A DNA stretch of 64,000 nucleotides from Eutreptiella sp. 'Long Island Sound 2002' (GCA_964036045.1 OZ038378.1:146857775-146921774), one strand, 5' to 3'. Counted from the stretch's first letter, positions 21,643 to 33,225 are shown. Notes: generated from the letters alone by a model not told the origin. Translations and numbers: made by a program.

Positions 21643-21800
21643 ACAATCAGAATTGGCCCACTTGTGGGCAAGGATGCGGCAAGGTGGCTATATAACCCCT
21701 GCCGCCTAGGGGATCCCCGGCGCCTCAGAGCGGGGGGCAGAATCAGAAAAGAGCCCACAAGTGGGCAAGGTGGCTACATAACCCCATTGGGCGCCTTCGG
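21643..21800 (+). repeat. GCCCACTTGTGGGC blocks, copies 2 and 3
   Basis: Two further copies, each preceded by CAGAATTGGC or CAGAAAAGAGC, contain CCACTTGTGGG or CCACAAGTGGG and continue AAGGTGGCTATATAACCCC or AAGGTGGCTACATAACCCC. The TATATAA could act as a TATA box, but I see no coding start nearby. Confidence 0.6.
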
Positions 21801-21900
21801 CGCCCGTTGGCTCCTTGGGCCCATACCTTTGACAACTAACTGTCGGCCGGAGGCCCCTGGGGGGGGGGGGGTTAGTTGGCGTCCTAGGACCCGCGGAGTC

Positions 21901-21985
21901 GCCCCCCCCCTACCCCCCCCCTACCTCCCCCCCCTACCTTCCCCCCCCTACCTCCCCCCCCTACCCCCCCCCCCTACCTCCAAGG
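21901..21985. repeat. C-rich tract of CCCCCCTACC units
   Basis: The fourth such tract in intron 1. It ends in CTACCTCCAAGGTAGGGGGGGCG, a short inverted repeat where C-run and G-run face each other. Confidence 0.75.
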
Positions 21986-22072
21986 TAGGGGGGGGCGACT
22001 TCGTGCGATATATGCCCCCAAATTGGGGCTGGACCGGCAGCGGCTGTCCTGAAGGAGCCGGATTTTTTTTTG

Positions 22073-22285
22073 GTTAAGGACAGCCCCGAAGGGCAGCTGC
22101 CAGAGACCACCAACCGCCAACCGCCACCAACGGACAACCGCTGCCAACCGCCACCAACCGCCAACCGCCACCAACGGACAACCGCTGCCAACCGCCACCA
22201 ACCGCCAACCGCCACCAACCGCCAACCGCCACCAACGGACAACCGCCGCCAACCGCCACCAACCGCCAACCGCCGCCAACGGGAG
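22073..22285 (+). repeat. AACCGCC minisatellite, copy 1
   Basis: The head TTAAGGACAGCCCCGAAGGG is followed by about 180 bp of CCACCAACCGCC and AACCGCC units, with CAACGGACAACCGC variants. It belongs to a family of six arrays in this window. Confidence 0.8.
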
Positions 22286-23245
22286 AGGGGGTGGCATTGC
22301 TGAACGGTGACAATGACCCCCCCCCCCCTGCCCCCACATACACACAGCAGCTCGAGCGGCTTAGTCACCCGCACCCACACCCTCTTGATGCCGTGCGGTA
22401 TGCCGGCCCTGGCCCCAGGCGCACAAATGCAGTGGGGTCTCGCTGTGATGGGGCGGTTCATGGCACACGCCACTTTGCATCGTCCTTCACTGCCGCTCCC
22501 CTCTGAAGTCGTGTGCCTTTCCAGTGGACGCCGTCCAGTCGCCCTCGGGGGGGGAGGGGGGTCGCACAGGGTACCTCTGCCGAAGGTCCCCCCTCCGCCT
22601 TCGACGAGGTCCCCTTGAGTATCCCCCCCCCCCCCCTCTCCACAACCGTTTGAGTCTCCGAATGTGGCCTCAAACCCCCGGTCCCTTTGGCGGGGGGGGG
22701 GGTCGCGCTGGGGAATGGTCCGGGCGGACAGCGTTGGGGGTGTTGGTGTTGGTGGGGGGTGGGTCTGGGGGGGTGGCCATCCCCCCGGTCCCACGCAACG
22801 GCCCCCGATGGTCCCGTGCGCACGGCCCGGCCCCCGCTCCCCTGCGGCGGTTGAGCGGGGGGACTTCGGGGGGGGGGGGGGGGGAAGTGCCGTGGGGGTG
22901 CAAAGTGTGACGGGAGTGGTCCCTCGGATGCCCAGCAGTCCGTGGGCCGCATGTGCGATGGGACCCCCCGGAATTTGGGGGCTGATGAGGGGGGGAGGGA
23001 GGAGGTGGTGGACAAAGAGGATGTCTATGGGGCTGGGGATTCTGGCCTGTTTTGGCTTCTTCTTTGGGGTGCCGACAACCGTAGGAGGACGCCCCCCCCC
23101 CCCCCTCCACGTGGACCCCTGGATCATCTGTGGTTCATGGTCCCAAAACCGGATCATCTGTGGTCCATGGTCCCAAAACGCTGCACAAAATGTAACAAAA
23201 TGTTTCTCTGGCCCTTTTGGCGCTAATGTAGGGTGGTACTATGCA
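22286..23245. other. Intron sequence without a gene
   Basis: Only G- and C-runs, plus a short direct duplication near 23119-23180 (GGATCATCTGTGG and GGTCCCAAAAC, twice). No supported exon. Confidence 0.5.
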
Positions 23246-24104
23246 TTGTCATAGTCATTGTCATAGTCATTGTCATAGTCATTGTCATAGTCATTGTCAT
23301 AGTCATTGTCATAGTCATTGTCATAGTCATTGTCATAGTCATTGTCATAGTCATTGTCATAGTCATTGTCATAGTCATTGTCATAGTCATTGTCATAGTC
23401 ATTGTCATAGTCATTGTCATAGTCATTGTCATAGTCATTGTCATAGTCATTGTCATAGTCATTGTCATAGTCATTGTCATAGTCATTGTCATAGTCATTG
23501 TCATAGTCATTGTCATAGTCATTGTCATAGTCATTGTCATAGTCATTGTCATAGTCATTGTCATAGTCATTGTCATAGTCATTGTCATAGTCATTGTCAT
23601 AGTCATTGTCATAGTCATTGTCATAGTCATTGTCATAGTCATTGTCATAGTCATTGTCATAGTCATTGTCATAGTCATTGTCATAGTCATTGTCATAGTC
23701 ATTGTCATAGTCATTGTCATAGTCACTGTCATAGTCATTGTCATAGTCATTGTCATAGTCATTGTCATAGTCATTGTCATAGTCATTGTCATAGTCATTG
23801 TCATAGTCATTGTCATAGTCATTGTCATAGTCACTGTCATAGTCATTGTCATAGTCATTGTCATAGTCATTGTCATAGTCATTGTCATAGTCATTGTCAT
23901 AGTCATTGTCATAGTCATTGTCATAGTCATTGTCATAGTCATTGTCATAGTCATTGTCATAGTCATTGTCATAGTCATTGTCATAGTCATTGTCATAGTC
24001 ATTGTCATAGTCATTGTCATAGTCATTGTCATAGTCATTGTCATAGTCATTGTCATAGTCATTGTCATAGTCATTGTCATAGTCATTGTCATAGTCATTG
24101 TCAC
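23246..24104. repeat. 12-bp tandem array (TCATTGTCATAG), about 71 copies
   Basis: Almost perfectly homogeneous; I see only two variant units, both TCACTG in place of TCATTG, at 23723 and 23831. The period is four codons without a stop in most frames, so long open frames such as His-Cys-His-Ser or Asp-Tyr-Asp-Asn repeats arise automatically. No gene. Confidence 0.95.
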
Positions 24105-24389
24105 GTTGTCCATCTGTATGGGTCTCATCCTGGAATGGACTGCAATCATCCGGAAGCCCCGAAAGTGAACAGCAATCATTCAGAGATGCGCCCCCCCGCA
24201 ACCACGTGCGTCACCCCAGCACCCCCTCCCCCCTTTGGCGCCTCCCCCCCCCCCTTCCCAACGCGGTGCTCAGCAATGGCCCAGGAGGAGGGCCTCGGGC
24301 TGGGGTGTGTGTGTGGGTGGGGGGGGGGGGGGGGCGCTATACTCGGGTAAATGTGTCTGGGCACAGTGTCTACAAACTATACACCGGGT

Positions 24390-24468
24390 CTACGGACTAT
24401 GCGTAAACGCGTATACGTATACACACATACGCGTATACGTGTATACGAAGTGTATACGTACATATCTG
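24390..24468. repeat. GTATAC-rich alternating purine-pyrimidine segment
   Basis: It contains at least five GTATAC hexamers and several ACGCGT hexamers within 80 bp (CGCGTATACGTATACACAC and similar). These are nested palindromes able to form a cruciform or Z-DNA. It lies about 220 bp before exon 2. Confidence 0.6.
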
Positions 24469-24683
24469 GAGCGCCCCATGCCTTAGGCCTGAGCGCGGCG
24501 CAGCGGCAGGGCCACGGGCCGGGGGCCCACCAAACCGAACCACCCCCCCCCCCCTCCGCATGCCACGGAGTGTTGGAAGGGGTCCTCCGCTGCCCCGGAG
24601 GGTGTGCGAGTGGAAGGGCCGCACGGCCCTCCACCGCGGCCCGTTGCCCGCCCACGCCCCCCGTGCCCCCCCCCTGTGCTCAG

Positions 24684-24836
24684 GGACGTACTGCGGGGTG
24701 GCGGACGGGGGCCAGCAGGCGGACGCCTACTGGAATCAGATGGTGGAGGTCCCCGTCCCCCCCAACCAGGCCTCCGACCCCCTGACCGTCGCCTTCAACG
24801 TCGTGGACGCCCAGACCGGCGTGCTGCTCTGCGAAG
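24684..24836 (+). CDS. C2-domain gene exon 2
   Basis: The acceptor is CTGTGCTCAG and the donor GAAG|GTATGC; phase in 1, out 1. It encodes TYCGVADGGQQADAYWNQM, VEVPVPPNQASDPLTVAFNV and DAQTGVLLCE, the central C2 strands with the typical W-N followed by a hydrophobic strand. Confidence 0.8.
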
Positions 24837-26463
24837 GTATGCCCCGCGCGTGTGTCACGGGCCCCCGGGCGCTGGGCAGGGCCCGGCCTGATCCTCCGGG
24901 GCATTTGGGGGGGGGGGCGCCGGGGCCGGACGTGAGGGCGTGCGAGGGCGCGGGCATGTGCCGCGTCTGGAGCGGAGGGTGTCGGTGTGGCGGCCAGAAA
25001 GTTTGTTGGTGTGCGGGGCCTGCCCGGGGGCTGCAAGGTGGCCTTGGCGGGGGGTTGGGGGATCTTGGTCATAGTCCCCTGTTCCATCACCCCCTTCCCC
25101 CCGGGGAGCAGGGGGCCTCCAACGCCCCCGCCCCCCTCTTGGGGCCACTGTCTCCCCCCCCCCCCCAGGGGACCTGCCGCATTCCAGGTGCCCATATTCC
25201 AACCCCCCCCCCACCCCCAATCATGGGCTCCGCAGTCGGCCTCCTTCCTGTGCCTGGGGGGGTCAGGGGTCTGAGAGCGCGCCCATCGGGGGGGGGGGGG
25301 GTACCCCAACATACATCACCTCAAAATGAACCCCATGACGCGCTGATCATTTGGTACATACACAAGTGCGGTAAGAATTTATTTCAGAAAAATGTTTTCC
25401 GCACCGCAGCATCCGGTAAAAAACAAACAAAATGGGCTCTTGGACTTGGGAGCCTAATTTCTCAAACCCCTGCAGACCGTCTGTCCCCAATGATGGCCTG
25501 CTTGAAGGCCTGCTTAATGGCCTGTAATGGCTCATACCCCCCCCCCCCCGGCCCCCCTTTGGAGCAATTTCCCACGCGCCCAAGGCCATCACGCTGCGGT
25601 CCCGCAGCCCATGGGGTGTAGTACAGAGGAGGGGTGGGCAGGGTCCGCTCCCCCCCCCCCCCTCTTGCGGCCGATGACCGCCGGGGCAGCCTCGGCGGGG
25701 GACGGCCTCGCCTCTGCCGGACGTCTGCCGGACGTCAGCAGCCCGGGCCAATGAGCTCGGGCGGGGGGGGGGAGGCCACGTGGGGATGGGGGTATGGGGC
25801 CGGTGTGTGCGGTGTTGCTGGTTTGGGTGTGTGATGCGGTACCCCAACGCCGTACCATTCCACAAGCGCGTGCCCGACAGTGTGTACCACTGTGCCCTCC
25901 GTTCCGAGGCATGGCCAATGCCAACGGCAGGTCTGATCCAGCCCTTTTGGACGTCCCCCCTCTTTGAGGACCCCCAACACGGCACTCCACGCCCGATGTC
26001 CCGATGGTGACGTCACGTTGGCTTTATCAAACCCCCGGCACCGCGCAGCCCCCCCCCCCCCCCCCCCTCCATCGGAGGCAGCCATGTAAATGATGCGGTC
26101 ATACCCATGTTCCGGGGCCGTCATGCATTGCTCAAAGCCGCACACCCGGTGTTAGTGCAGGGCCTCCCCCAAATCGTGACCATTTTGGGTACCGCCGCCG
26201 AATCGTGACAGTGCCACGGGCTGAGGATCGGCCCCTGAACATGGATCCCGCCGGCATCGCCGGGGGGCACGCCGTGTGCCATGTCACGCCCCACACAACC
26301 GCCGTCAGGTCCATGTCAGGCCATGTGCCATGGCCCTGGGCCGGGCATGACGGCGTGTGTATGTCGCCCGGGGGGGGGGGGGGGTCTGTGTGTGTGCCGG
26401 GGGGGGGGGGGGGGCTTCATGGGTTTGGTGGTGCGCCTCCTCTGGGGCCTGCCTCGCCCTCAG
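24837..26463 (+). other. Intron 2
   Basis: No gene. Long C- and G-runs dominate. A moderately AT-rich stretch lies at about 25340-25450. No repeat family seen elsewhere was recognised. Confidence 0.5.
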
Positions 26464-26531
26464 GCCGTCTTCCGCTGGACACGCTGCTCAATGCCAAGAA
26501 CCCCAACATCAAAGTGCCGCTGGAGGTCAAT
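26464..26531 (+). CDS. C2-domain gene exon 3
   Basis: The acceptor is CGCCCTCAG and the donor CAAT|GTATGT; phase in 1, out 0. It encodes RLPLDTLLNAKNPNIKVPLE, the C2 segment where the G-x-x-x-L-x-L strand lies. Confidence 0.8.
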
Positions 26532-27146
26532 GTATGTTGATGCGCCCCCCCCTTCGCCGGCCCACACACATGGGACCGCCTGACATTCGAACGGCCGTGA
26601 GCCGCAGGAGGACGCAGGAGGAGGGGGGTACCCCCGCCCCCTTTTGGGACCCCCCCCCCCCAGACCAAAGGGACCATCATGGCAATGCAAAGCGAACTTT
26701 ACCAACATCCGATGGGGCCACTCCCTCCCCCCCCTCTACTACTTCTCTGGCCCAGGCCCTCGTTAGGGCCAGTCCGCCGTCCCATTCCCATGTCCCAATG
26801 GGGGGGGGGGGGCAGACGCAAGAAGGAGGGGCACCCCCCCCCCCCCAGACCAAAGGGACCACCGTGAGAAAACATGAGATTTACCATCGGGAACATCCGA
26901 TGGGGCCATCATCGGTACACACAATTGTGGGTCCCGGACCCCCCCCCCCCTCTCCCTGCCCCCCCTTCTAATGTCCGCCTGCACATGGGGCCCTGATCTT
27001 GGACCCCTCTCACCCGCCGCAGCCTCCAGACCTCCCCAGGGGCGCTGCTCTGTGGCCGCCCCCCCCCGCCCCATCCCCCACGATGACAGACACCCGGGCC
27101 CTTGGTGGCCGAGGCGCCCAGGGTCGTCCCTGGCCATGGGACCTCC

Positions 27147-27275
27147 TCTACTTCAAAGGTTGGCGGTTGGCGGTTGGCGGTTGGTGGCGGTTGGTGGCGG
27201 TTGGCGGTTGGTGGCGGTTGGCGGGTGGTGGCGGTTGGTGGCGGTTGGTGATCCCCAGGGGCTGTCCTGAAGGGC
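27147..27275 (-). repeat. AACCGCC minisatellite, copy 2 (reverse orientation)
   Basis: On the minus strand it reads head GGACAGCCCCTGGGG, about 95 bp of AACCGCC/CCACCAACCGCC units, then tail AACCTTTGAAGTAGAGG. Head and tail resemble those of the plus-strand copies. Confidence 0.75.
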
Positions 27276-28639
27276 TCACATGCCTTTCCCATGGCACACA
27301 ACCCACGTGGCAAGAGCACAGCGAAGAGGGTCAGCAGCATCTCCCTCAGCGCGGGGGCTATGTGGTGGTGTGGCGTTGGCGGCCATGGATTGGGGTGTGG
27401 ACCAGGCCCTCATCAAGGCCACGGGGCAGAGCTGTCCTTGGGAATCAAGATTCTTGTTTTGTTTTGGTCATTCCCTGGGCCATGAGGCAAGGGGCACACG
27501 GCACGACCAACGCGGTGGGACGTGGAACGCAGGGCCCAAGGGGGTGTCGGATCACCAAGCGTCCCCCATCAACGCTGCATTCTGCCCTCTGCCCTCAAGA
27601 GGGGGGGGGGGAAGGGGTCGTAATGCCAACAGAAACGAACGTTCACGGGGGCACTCTCTGCTTCATGGCCATGGGACCTCCTCTACCTCCTCCACCTCCT
27701 CTACTTCACTGCACCCCCCCTCCCCCCACTAGACCTGGGCCTGGTCCTACAAGGGACCACAGAGCTGCAGGATCAAGGGACCCATTGCCACACCGTGCCC
27801 CCCCCCCCCCCCACACACACACGCAGTGACGCGTGGTACGTCGCCCCCCCCCCCCCCCGGGCTGTGCACTGCGGCGGCGGGAGTGGCGCGGGCCCTGGCA
27901 TTCCTGCGGGCAGCCCCAGTGCGGACTTGGGTGGATGGGCACCGCTGCCTGCGGAGGCAGAGGGTTCAAGGGAAGGACAAGGGGAACTGGCGAGAGGCCC
28001 ATAGGTACACAACCAGGCGTTATGCCACCCCCCCCCCCCTTGCGCATGGGCGACGTCTGCCTATGCATGTGTGAGACATCGGGGGGAGAAAAAGAACGAA
28101 GGGCCACGGAAAATGAAGACCAACAGCCGTGGGTGCCCCTCCAGTCATAATCCATGCGTCTGTGGGACGGGGGGGGGGGGGGGGGCGGTGGAGAGGGCCG
28201 CAACAATGGGTATTTGGTGAAACTTAGTACCCGACCGTGTACAACTTAGTCAAATGTGGTAAAACTTCGTGGAAACGGGGTAAAACTTAGTCAACAAAAA
28301 TTCTTTTTTTTAATTTTTAAAGAAAAAATATTGTTTCCAGTACATAAAAATAGAAAATGTCTAATAAGTTTTACCATACCCCCGCCTTCCCTCATTTTGA
28401 CCAAGGAACTCGACACTTCGATGGTAGGTGGTAAGGGGAAGCGTTGGAGTCCATCACCCCAACTCGAGGGGCCACACCGAACCGGGGGGGTCCATCACCC
28501 CAAGTTTTTTTTTACCAAGTAAAACACTCAGTAGACCAAAAAACCTTTTTACGAAGAAAAAAAAACAATGCACATCACGCGTGTTGCATAGAGGCCTCAA
28601 CCTCCGCACCCTGCCCACCGAAAAACCCCCCGCCTCCCT

Positions 28640-28740
28640 CTCCGCCTCCCCTTCCCTCTGTCGGTGGTGCCAACCGGACTGTCCCCGTTCCACTGCCCCG
28701 TGTCGGGCCCACACGGAGGAGGGCACCGGGGCTCATACAG
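28640..28740 (+). repeat. Dispersed repeat family 3, copy A
   Basis: The segment GTGCCAACCGGACTGTCCCC then CGTGTCGGGCCCACACGGAG is a close reverse complement of 35680-35760. It lies just upstream of exon 4's acceptor. Confidence 0.65.
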
Positions 28741-28768
28741 GGCCCTCCACCCGCACGTCTGTGTCCAG

Positions 28769-28847
28769 GTGTACGATCATGAGACCCGTCAATGGATCGT
28801 CGAGAAGGGCGGGGTCCTCCACTGCAACGTGGCGTTGGATGATGGCG
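28769..28847 (+). CDS. C2-domain gene exon 4
   Basis: The acceptor is TGTGTCCAG and the donor GGCG|GTGTGT; phase in 0, out 1. It encodes VYDHETRQWIVEKGGVLHCN then VALDDG, the last C2 strands. Confidence 0.8.
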
Positions 28848-29599
28848 GTGTGTGACATGGCCCAGGGGGGGGGGGGGGTTACTCGAGGGGGATGGACGAC
28901 GCCCCAGCCCCTGCGGGTCAGGACGGGGGAGCGGTGCGTCGCTCAATGGAACGGCCGCTCGAAGGCCAGGAAGGCGTCCCCTGGCCTGCCACGTGGATGG
29001 GGGGTAGTTGGCCTCAGGGCTCGGGGGGCCTTGGTGGTTCTCCTCCCGACCAACAATGTCAATGGCCGATCAAGGGGAGCTGGGTGTCGCTCAGCGTCAG
29101 CCCAGTACCCGTGTGCCACTCAGTAAGATCCGCTCTCGGCGCATCGGACACTCAGTAGGAACCGGCCGGGGCCGTGTCCGGCTCCGTAGGATCCGGCCCC
29201 GTCTGATCACGTCCGATGTGCCGGGATGTGAGTGGCAGGTCTGCGGCCGGTTGATCAAGATGGATCACATCCCACCAACGCCGAAGAGGAACGCCTGCAG
29301 CACCGCAGCACGTTCCGGGGGGGCAATCTCTGGTGTTTTGGGGGCGGAGGTGCCCCCTGCACCGCGTGGGCGGGAGAAGGGGGGGCTGTGCGTGCCGTGC
29401 CGCCAGCGGACCGGCGAGGGGCTGTGTGTTGCCTTGGGGGTGTGGGAAGGGCTGGGTAGGTGTGAGGGGGGGGGGGGGGGTCACATGCGCCCCCATCAGG
29501 TCATGGTGTGTGGTGGTGGGGCATGGCCCCATGTGTGTGAAGTGCGTGTGGGGGCTGCATCTGTGAGGCCGCCTCCGGGCGGGCGTTGAGGTCAAGCAT

Positions 29600-29690
29600 G
29601 TTTCTTCCGCAGCATGCCGCAGCACCCGGTTTTTGGAGCTGCACACGGGGGTGTTGAAGCATGCCGCAGCATGCTGCAGCACCAAGAATC
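29600..29690 (+). repeat. GCATGCCGCAGC repeat, copy 1
   Basis: Two units of the core GCATGCCGCAGC about 50 bp apart (29611 and 29660), the second followed by ATGCTGCAGCACCAAGAA. The core recurs at 30508, 47147 and 47493. Confidence 0.6.
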
Positions 29691-30481
29691 ATCAGATTGA
29701 CTACTGTGGGACAGGTGACAAACATTGGACTTTCCGGGAGCTGAACCAATGCCTCTGACATTCTGCACCGAGGCATATACCACTACAGTAATGACCACAT
29801 CTGACACACTTGGGTCCAAGGACCATGTACAGCGCGCGGGATGAAAATGTTTTGGCAAATCGAGGGACGTTTTGCATTTCTACCGGGGGGGGGGGGGGTT
29901 CCGCGGGGGGAATTTTCCGCGGGGAAAATTCTGTATTTCAACTCGCTGCGGATTTTGGCCTGTGTAAGCCACCGTAGGACCCGTTTGGGTTTTTTCCCAT
30001 GGCAGAACTATCATTGATAACTGCAAAGGCTTTGAAGGTCGCCAACGTTCTTGAAGCACACAGCTTGTGAATTCTCGATCATTTGCAAAAACGTCGTGCA
30101 TTGGGTGTTGTCCCAAAGGCAATCCCAGCTGATCTTATCGCAAAGCGTAAAGCATGTGCGTAGTACATGTTGCATTTTAGGTTTTCAGACATCTGCAGAA
30201 TCATTGCGCGTTGCTTTGTTGTATTGTGTGTCTTTTGGGGATCGCAATCCCAGGATCCCCTTTGTTTGCAATGCACTCAAGATTTGGGAGGTGCGGAATT
30301 TTCCCCTTGATTTTTTGGGACAGGTGCGGAATTTTCCCCTGCGGAAAAAACCCTGTACAGAACCCCCCCCCCCCCCCTGTACATGATTCTAACGACAGGG
30401 CAACACCGCGGAAGGTGTGTTTGGGGCCTGGGACGGAGATCCGGGGCACCGGGAACCCGTTTTGCTGGAAAACCGGACCGC

Positions 30482-30545
30482 CAAGCACCCACGTGTGCAG
30501 CGTGAAGCATGCCGCGGCGTGCTGCGGCACAGGAATTTCTTCTCA
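30482..30545 (+). repeat. GCATGCCGCAGC repeat, copy 2
   Basis: CACGTGTGCAGCGTGAAGCA continues into TGCCGCGGCGTGCTGCGGCA. The whole stretch, with the following AGGGACTGCACGGGCTTGGT, aligns with 47478-47550. Confidence 0.65.
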
Positions 30546-30914
30546 GGGACTGCACGGGCTTGGTTGAGGTCTGGACTGCACGCGTGAGGGTGTCGCACAT
30601 GGAGGGGGCCAGGGCCTGGGGGTGTGGGGACGGTGGTGCTGCGAGGGCCGAGGCCGGGCGGCATGTGGGCCGCCCGCGCTGCCAAATGGGGGGCAGTGCG
30701 GTCCGGAGCGCGGGGGGGGGGGGGGGGGGGCGGGCGCGGGCGATGGACCGACGGCGGCCGGAGACAACCGACGCCGCGTTGTGCGGGCGCCGTTGGAGGT
30801 CCCACGCCTCCGGGGGGGCGGCGGTGGTATGGGGGGCGTGGCGGGACGGGGAGCGTCGCGTGTGCTGGTCAGGCCCTACCCTCGTCATTGGCTGTGTGCC
30901 CCTTTTGTGTGCAG

Positions 30915-30967
30915 GTGGCGGCGGCGATGGCGGCGAAGCGATGGACCCCGTGCCTGCGCCGGAGGGT
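30915..30967 (+). CDS. C2-domain gene exon 5 (tentative)
   Basis: Proposed because exon 4 leaves phase 1 and exon 6 begins in phase 0, so one exon of length 3n+2 must lie between. After the clean acceptor CTTTTGTGTGCAG, 53 bp encode GGGDGGEAMDPVPAPEG up to a GTGTGT donor and satisfy both phases. The donor choice among overlapping GT dinucleotides was made on phase, and the peptide is low-complexity. Confidence 0.4.
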
Positions 30968-32221
30968 GTGTGTTGTGGGCGGTGCGCCCGCCCGCCCCCA
31001 GGGCCTGCGGAGGAGGGGGCGGGGCGGCACGGCCCCGGCCGGGCCCTCACACTTTCCATTGCGTGGGGCTGGGGGGGGGGGGGGTAGAGATGCATGGGGC
31101 AGGGTGGGAGGTACCCCCCCCCTCCTCCAGGGCGCCCAGCCTGTGCCCAGCCACTGTCCCCCTGACGACAAGTGCCGGCCTCAACGGTATTTGTAACCGA
31201 CAGTAACCGCCCCTCAACCGCTTTGGCAACCCCCTTCAACCGCCTGCCTAACCGCCGCTGAGGCCGCCTCGCCCAAAAAGCGAAGGGGGCCCGTGGCCCG
31301 GACCTCCTTCACGCCTCCCGGCGGGGCCAGAGGCACCCCCGCACCCCAGGAAACGTACCGGTGCTTCTGTTTGGACCCGGTCCGCCTCCGGGGGGGGGGG
31401 GGTCAGCATTTGGGCGGCGATGCGGTGGGACATGGGGTGGACGGCCGTGGACCTCACGACCGTCTGCTCCGGCACCGGATGTCATGGCGGGTTATGACTG
31501 AGCCGGCCCCATGGCGCCCCCTGCCCCCCCCCAATAGACGGGGGGTGGCTGTCAGCGGGTCCAGTCCCCCCCCCCCCCCCCCCCCGTCCCCGCACACCCA
31601 CTTAAGCCCCCGGACCCCCCCCCCAAACCCTCGGCCCAGAGGATCGGATCCCGTCACGCGGCCCTGTGCAGTGCACCGCCTTCTTTACTTTGTTCCAGCC
31701 CCTCATACCACAGTAGACCCCCGTGACCGGGTCATGGGGTCAGGGGGTGGGCCGGCCGGCGGGGGTCCCCCCCTCGAAGTGACACGGATGTGATGCAGAG
31801 GGCCAATGGCACAGAGGCCGCAGCACCGCAAGTACCCGCCCCAGTCCCACGCCCGCGGGGGTGAGGGTGGGGGGGGGGTGCCGGGGCGGAGGCCCAGGCG
31901 TGCGGTGAAGGACGGGGCACACCACCGCACACGAGGGGCACCGGGGGTGGCCCTCCACTGGGCGTGGGGCAGAAAGAGAGGGACAGAGGGGCCGTGGAGC
32001 CCCCCCCCCCCCCTCCCAAATGGGGGGTGGGCGTGCGGGCAAATGTGTGGAGTTGGGGGGTCTTGGGGGGGGGGGGGGGGCAGAGGGGGTTCATGGCGGT
32101 GCGGACCGCCAGCGTTTCCCTGGTCAGAGGGAAGGGCCCGCAGGGTGTGTGCCGGACCCGGTGGCCTTGGGGCGGGGGGGGGGGGGCGACAGCTCTGGAG
32201 CCCCCGGACGTCCCCTCCACC

Positions 32222-32606
32222 TCCGCAATGCAGCAACGCCCGCTGGTGTCGTTTCCGCGTTTGCGGAGCCCAGTCGTTGGTGTGCCGGGGCTGTGCTGAA
32301 TGTGGCGGGATGTGCCGTTTGCGTGTCAGCAGCGCCCAATAATTGGAGTATTGGGGGCTGTGCTGGTTGTTGCCGGGGGTCGTTTGACTGGTTTTGCTGC
32401 CCCCCCCCCCCCCCCCCCGTGTGTCATGCAGGTCCGCCCCCCGGTAGGGCCTCCGTGCAGGCCCTTTCCCCGGGTCGAGGCCAGGAGCACCGGCCGCAGC
32501 GGCCGACAGAACGCAGCGACCCGACGCAACATGCGAAGGGAAGACCGGGTGACTGTCCAGGGCCCCGTAAAGGAGCAACAACCCGACGGAATGTCACACG
32601 GGGGGT
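32222..32606. repeat. Dispersed repeat family 2, copy B (left arm inverted)
   Basis: The right arm (32487-32606, AGCACCGGCCGCAGCGG onward) runs forward as in copies A and C. The left arm (32229-32400) is the reverse complement of theirs, and a C-run plus unrelated sequence separates the arms. Confidence 0.7.
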
Positions 32607-33225
32607 CGGCGAACAAGGCCAAGGCGCCCACCGTGTGCCCGTTTCGTTGGACTGGCGCTGTGGCGCAGGGCCCTCGACCCGAGGGCCAAGGGCGGCCTTT
32701 GTGTCAGTCATGGCAACAGGCCTCATGGCGTTGCCCGCCACCGCACCCCTCCCCCCCCCCCCCCCCCCCGCGAGGGGCCTACAGGCGAGTGGATGGGCAC
32801 GGGCTGGAGGGGGTGGGTGGAGGAGATGCCCACGGGGCTGCCCCCTGTGCCTTTGCTGGTCTTGAGGGGCGAAGAAACCCGCGGTCGTGCCGTGTGGGTG
32901 TGTGGGGGGGGGGGGGGGGCAGAGAGAGGGCACCGCAAAGTGCACCCGAGTGTCCGAGGGCCTGTGGCAGGGGGTTAGCCAGGGCCCCGCAGAGGGCGCA
33001 GAGGTCCACAGGGAGGGGGATCGGCGTGAGCGGGTGTAGTGCATGTCCACTGGGCCGGCGCGGGGGGGGGGGGGGTAGGCCTGGCTCATGGGGCCCCAGA
33101 TCTGCGGGGGGATGGGGGCACGGGGAAGGGCCTGTCCGCAGGGGGGGGGGGGGGGGGGGCGCTGGTGGTGGGGCGGGGGCCATGCCCCCGGGGGGGGACG
33201 TTCAGCGCCGCGCCCTCTGTCGCAG

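Larger units (their letters stand above)
1190..24683 (+). other. Intron 1 (23.5 kb) of the C2-domain gene
   Basis: The intron splits the C2 domain. Its contents, annotated separately, are C-rich tracts, a degenerate LINE, a 23/26-bp minisatellite, an 83/99-bp array, a KDZ transposase gene on the opposite strand, a 170-bp repeat, an AACCGCC minisatellite and a 12-bp array. Donor GTCCGA is weak, but the phase (1) and the protein continuity across the junction are good. Within 22290-23240 I see only G/C runs and no gene. Confidence 0.6.
26532..28768 (+). other. Intron 3
   Basis: No gene. It holds an AACCGCC-type minisatellite in reverse orientation (separate entry), two copies of a CCATGGGACCTCCTCTAC segment (27132 and 27670), AT-rich sequence at 28200-28380 and A/T-runs at 28290-28330 and 28504-28570. 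The last 130 bp resembles the reverse complement of 35680-35760. Confidence 0.5.
28848..33225 (+). other. Introns flanking exon 5
   Basis: Contents other than exon 5 are dispersed repeats at 29600-29690, 30482-30545 and 32222-32606, G/C runs, and a cooler, AT-richer stretch at 29780-30350. A tRNA-like B box may lie near 29735 on the minus strand. No other gene is supported. Confidence 0.45.

Noticed and set aside
23246-24104. His-Cys-His-Ser or Asp-Tyr-Asp-Asn repeat proteins
   Set aside because: Translation of a homogeneous 12-bp microsatellite; no start context, no splice sites, no codon variation.
29690-29830. tRNA-like A and B boxes on the minus strand (TAGTGGTATATG, GGTTCAGCTCC)
   Set aside because: The B box departs from consensus at a conserved position and no cloverleaf could be drawn.
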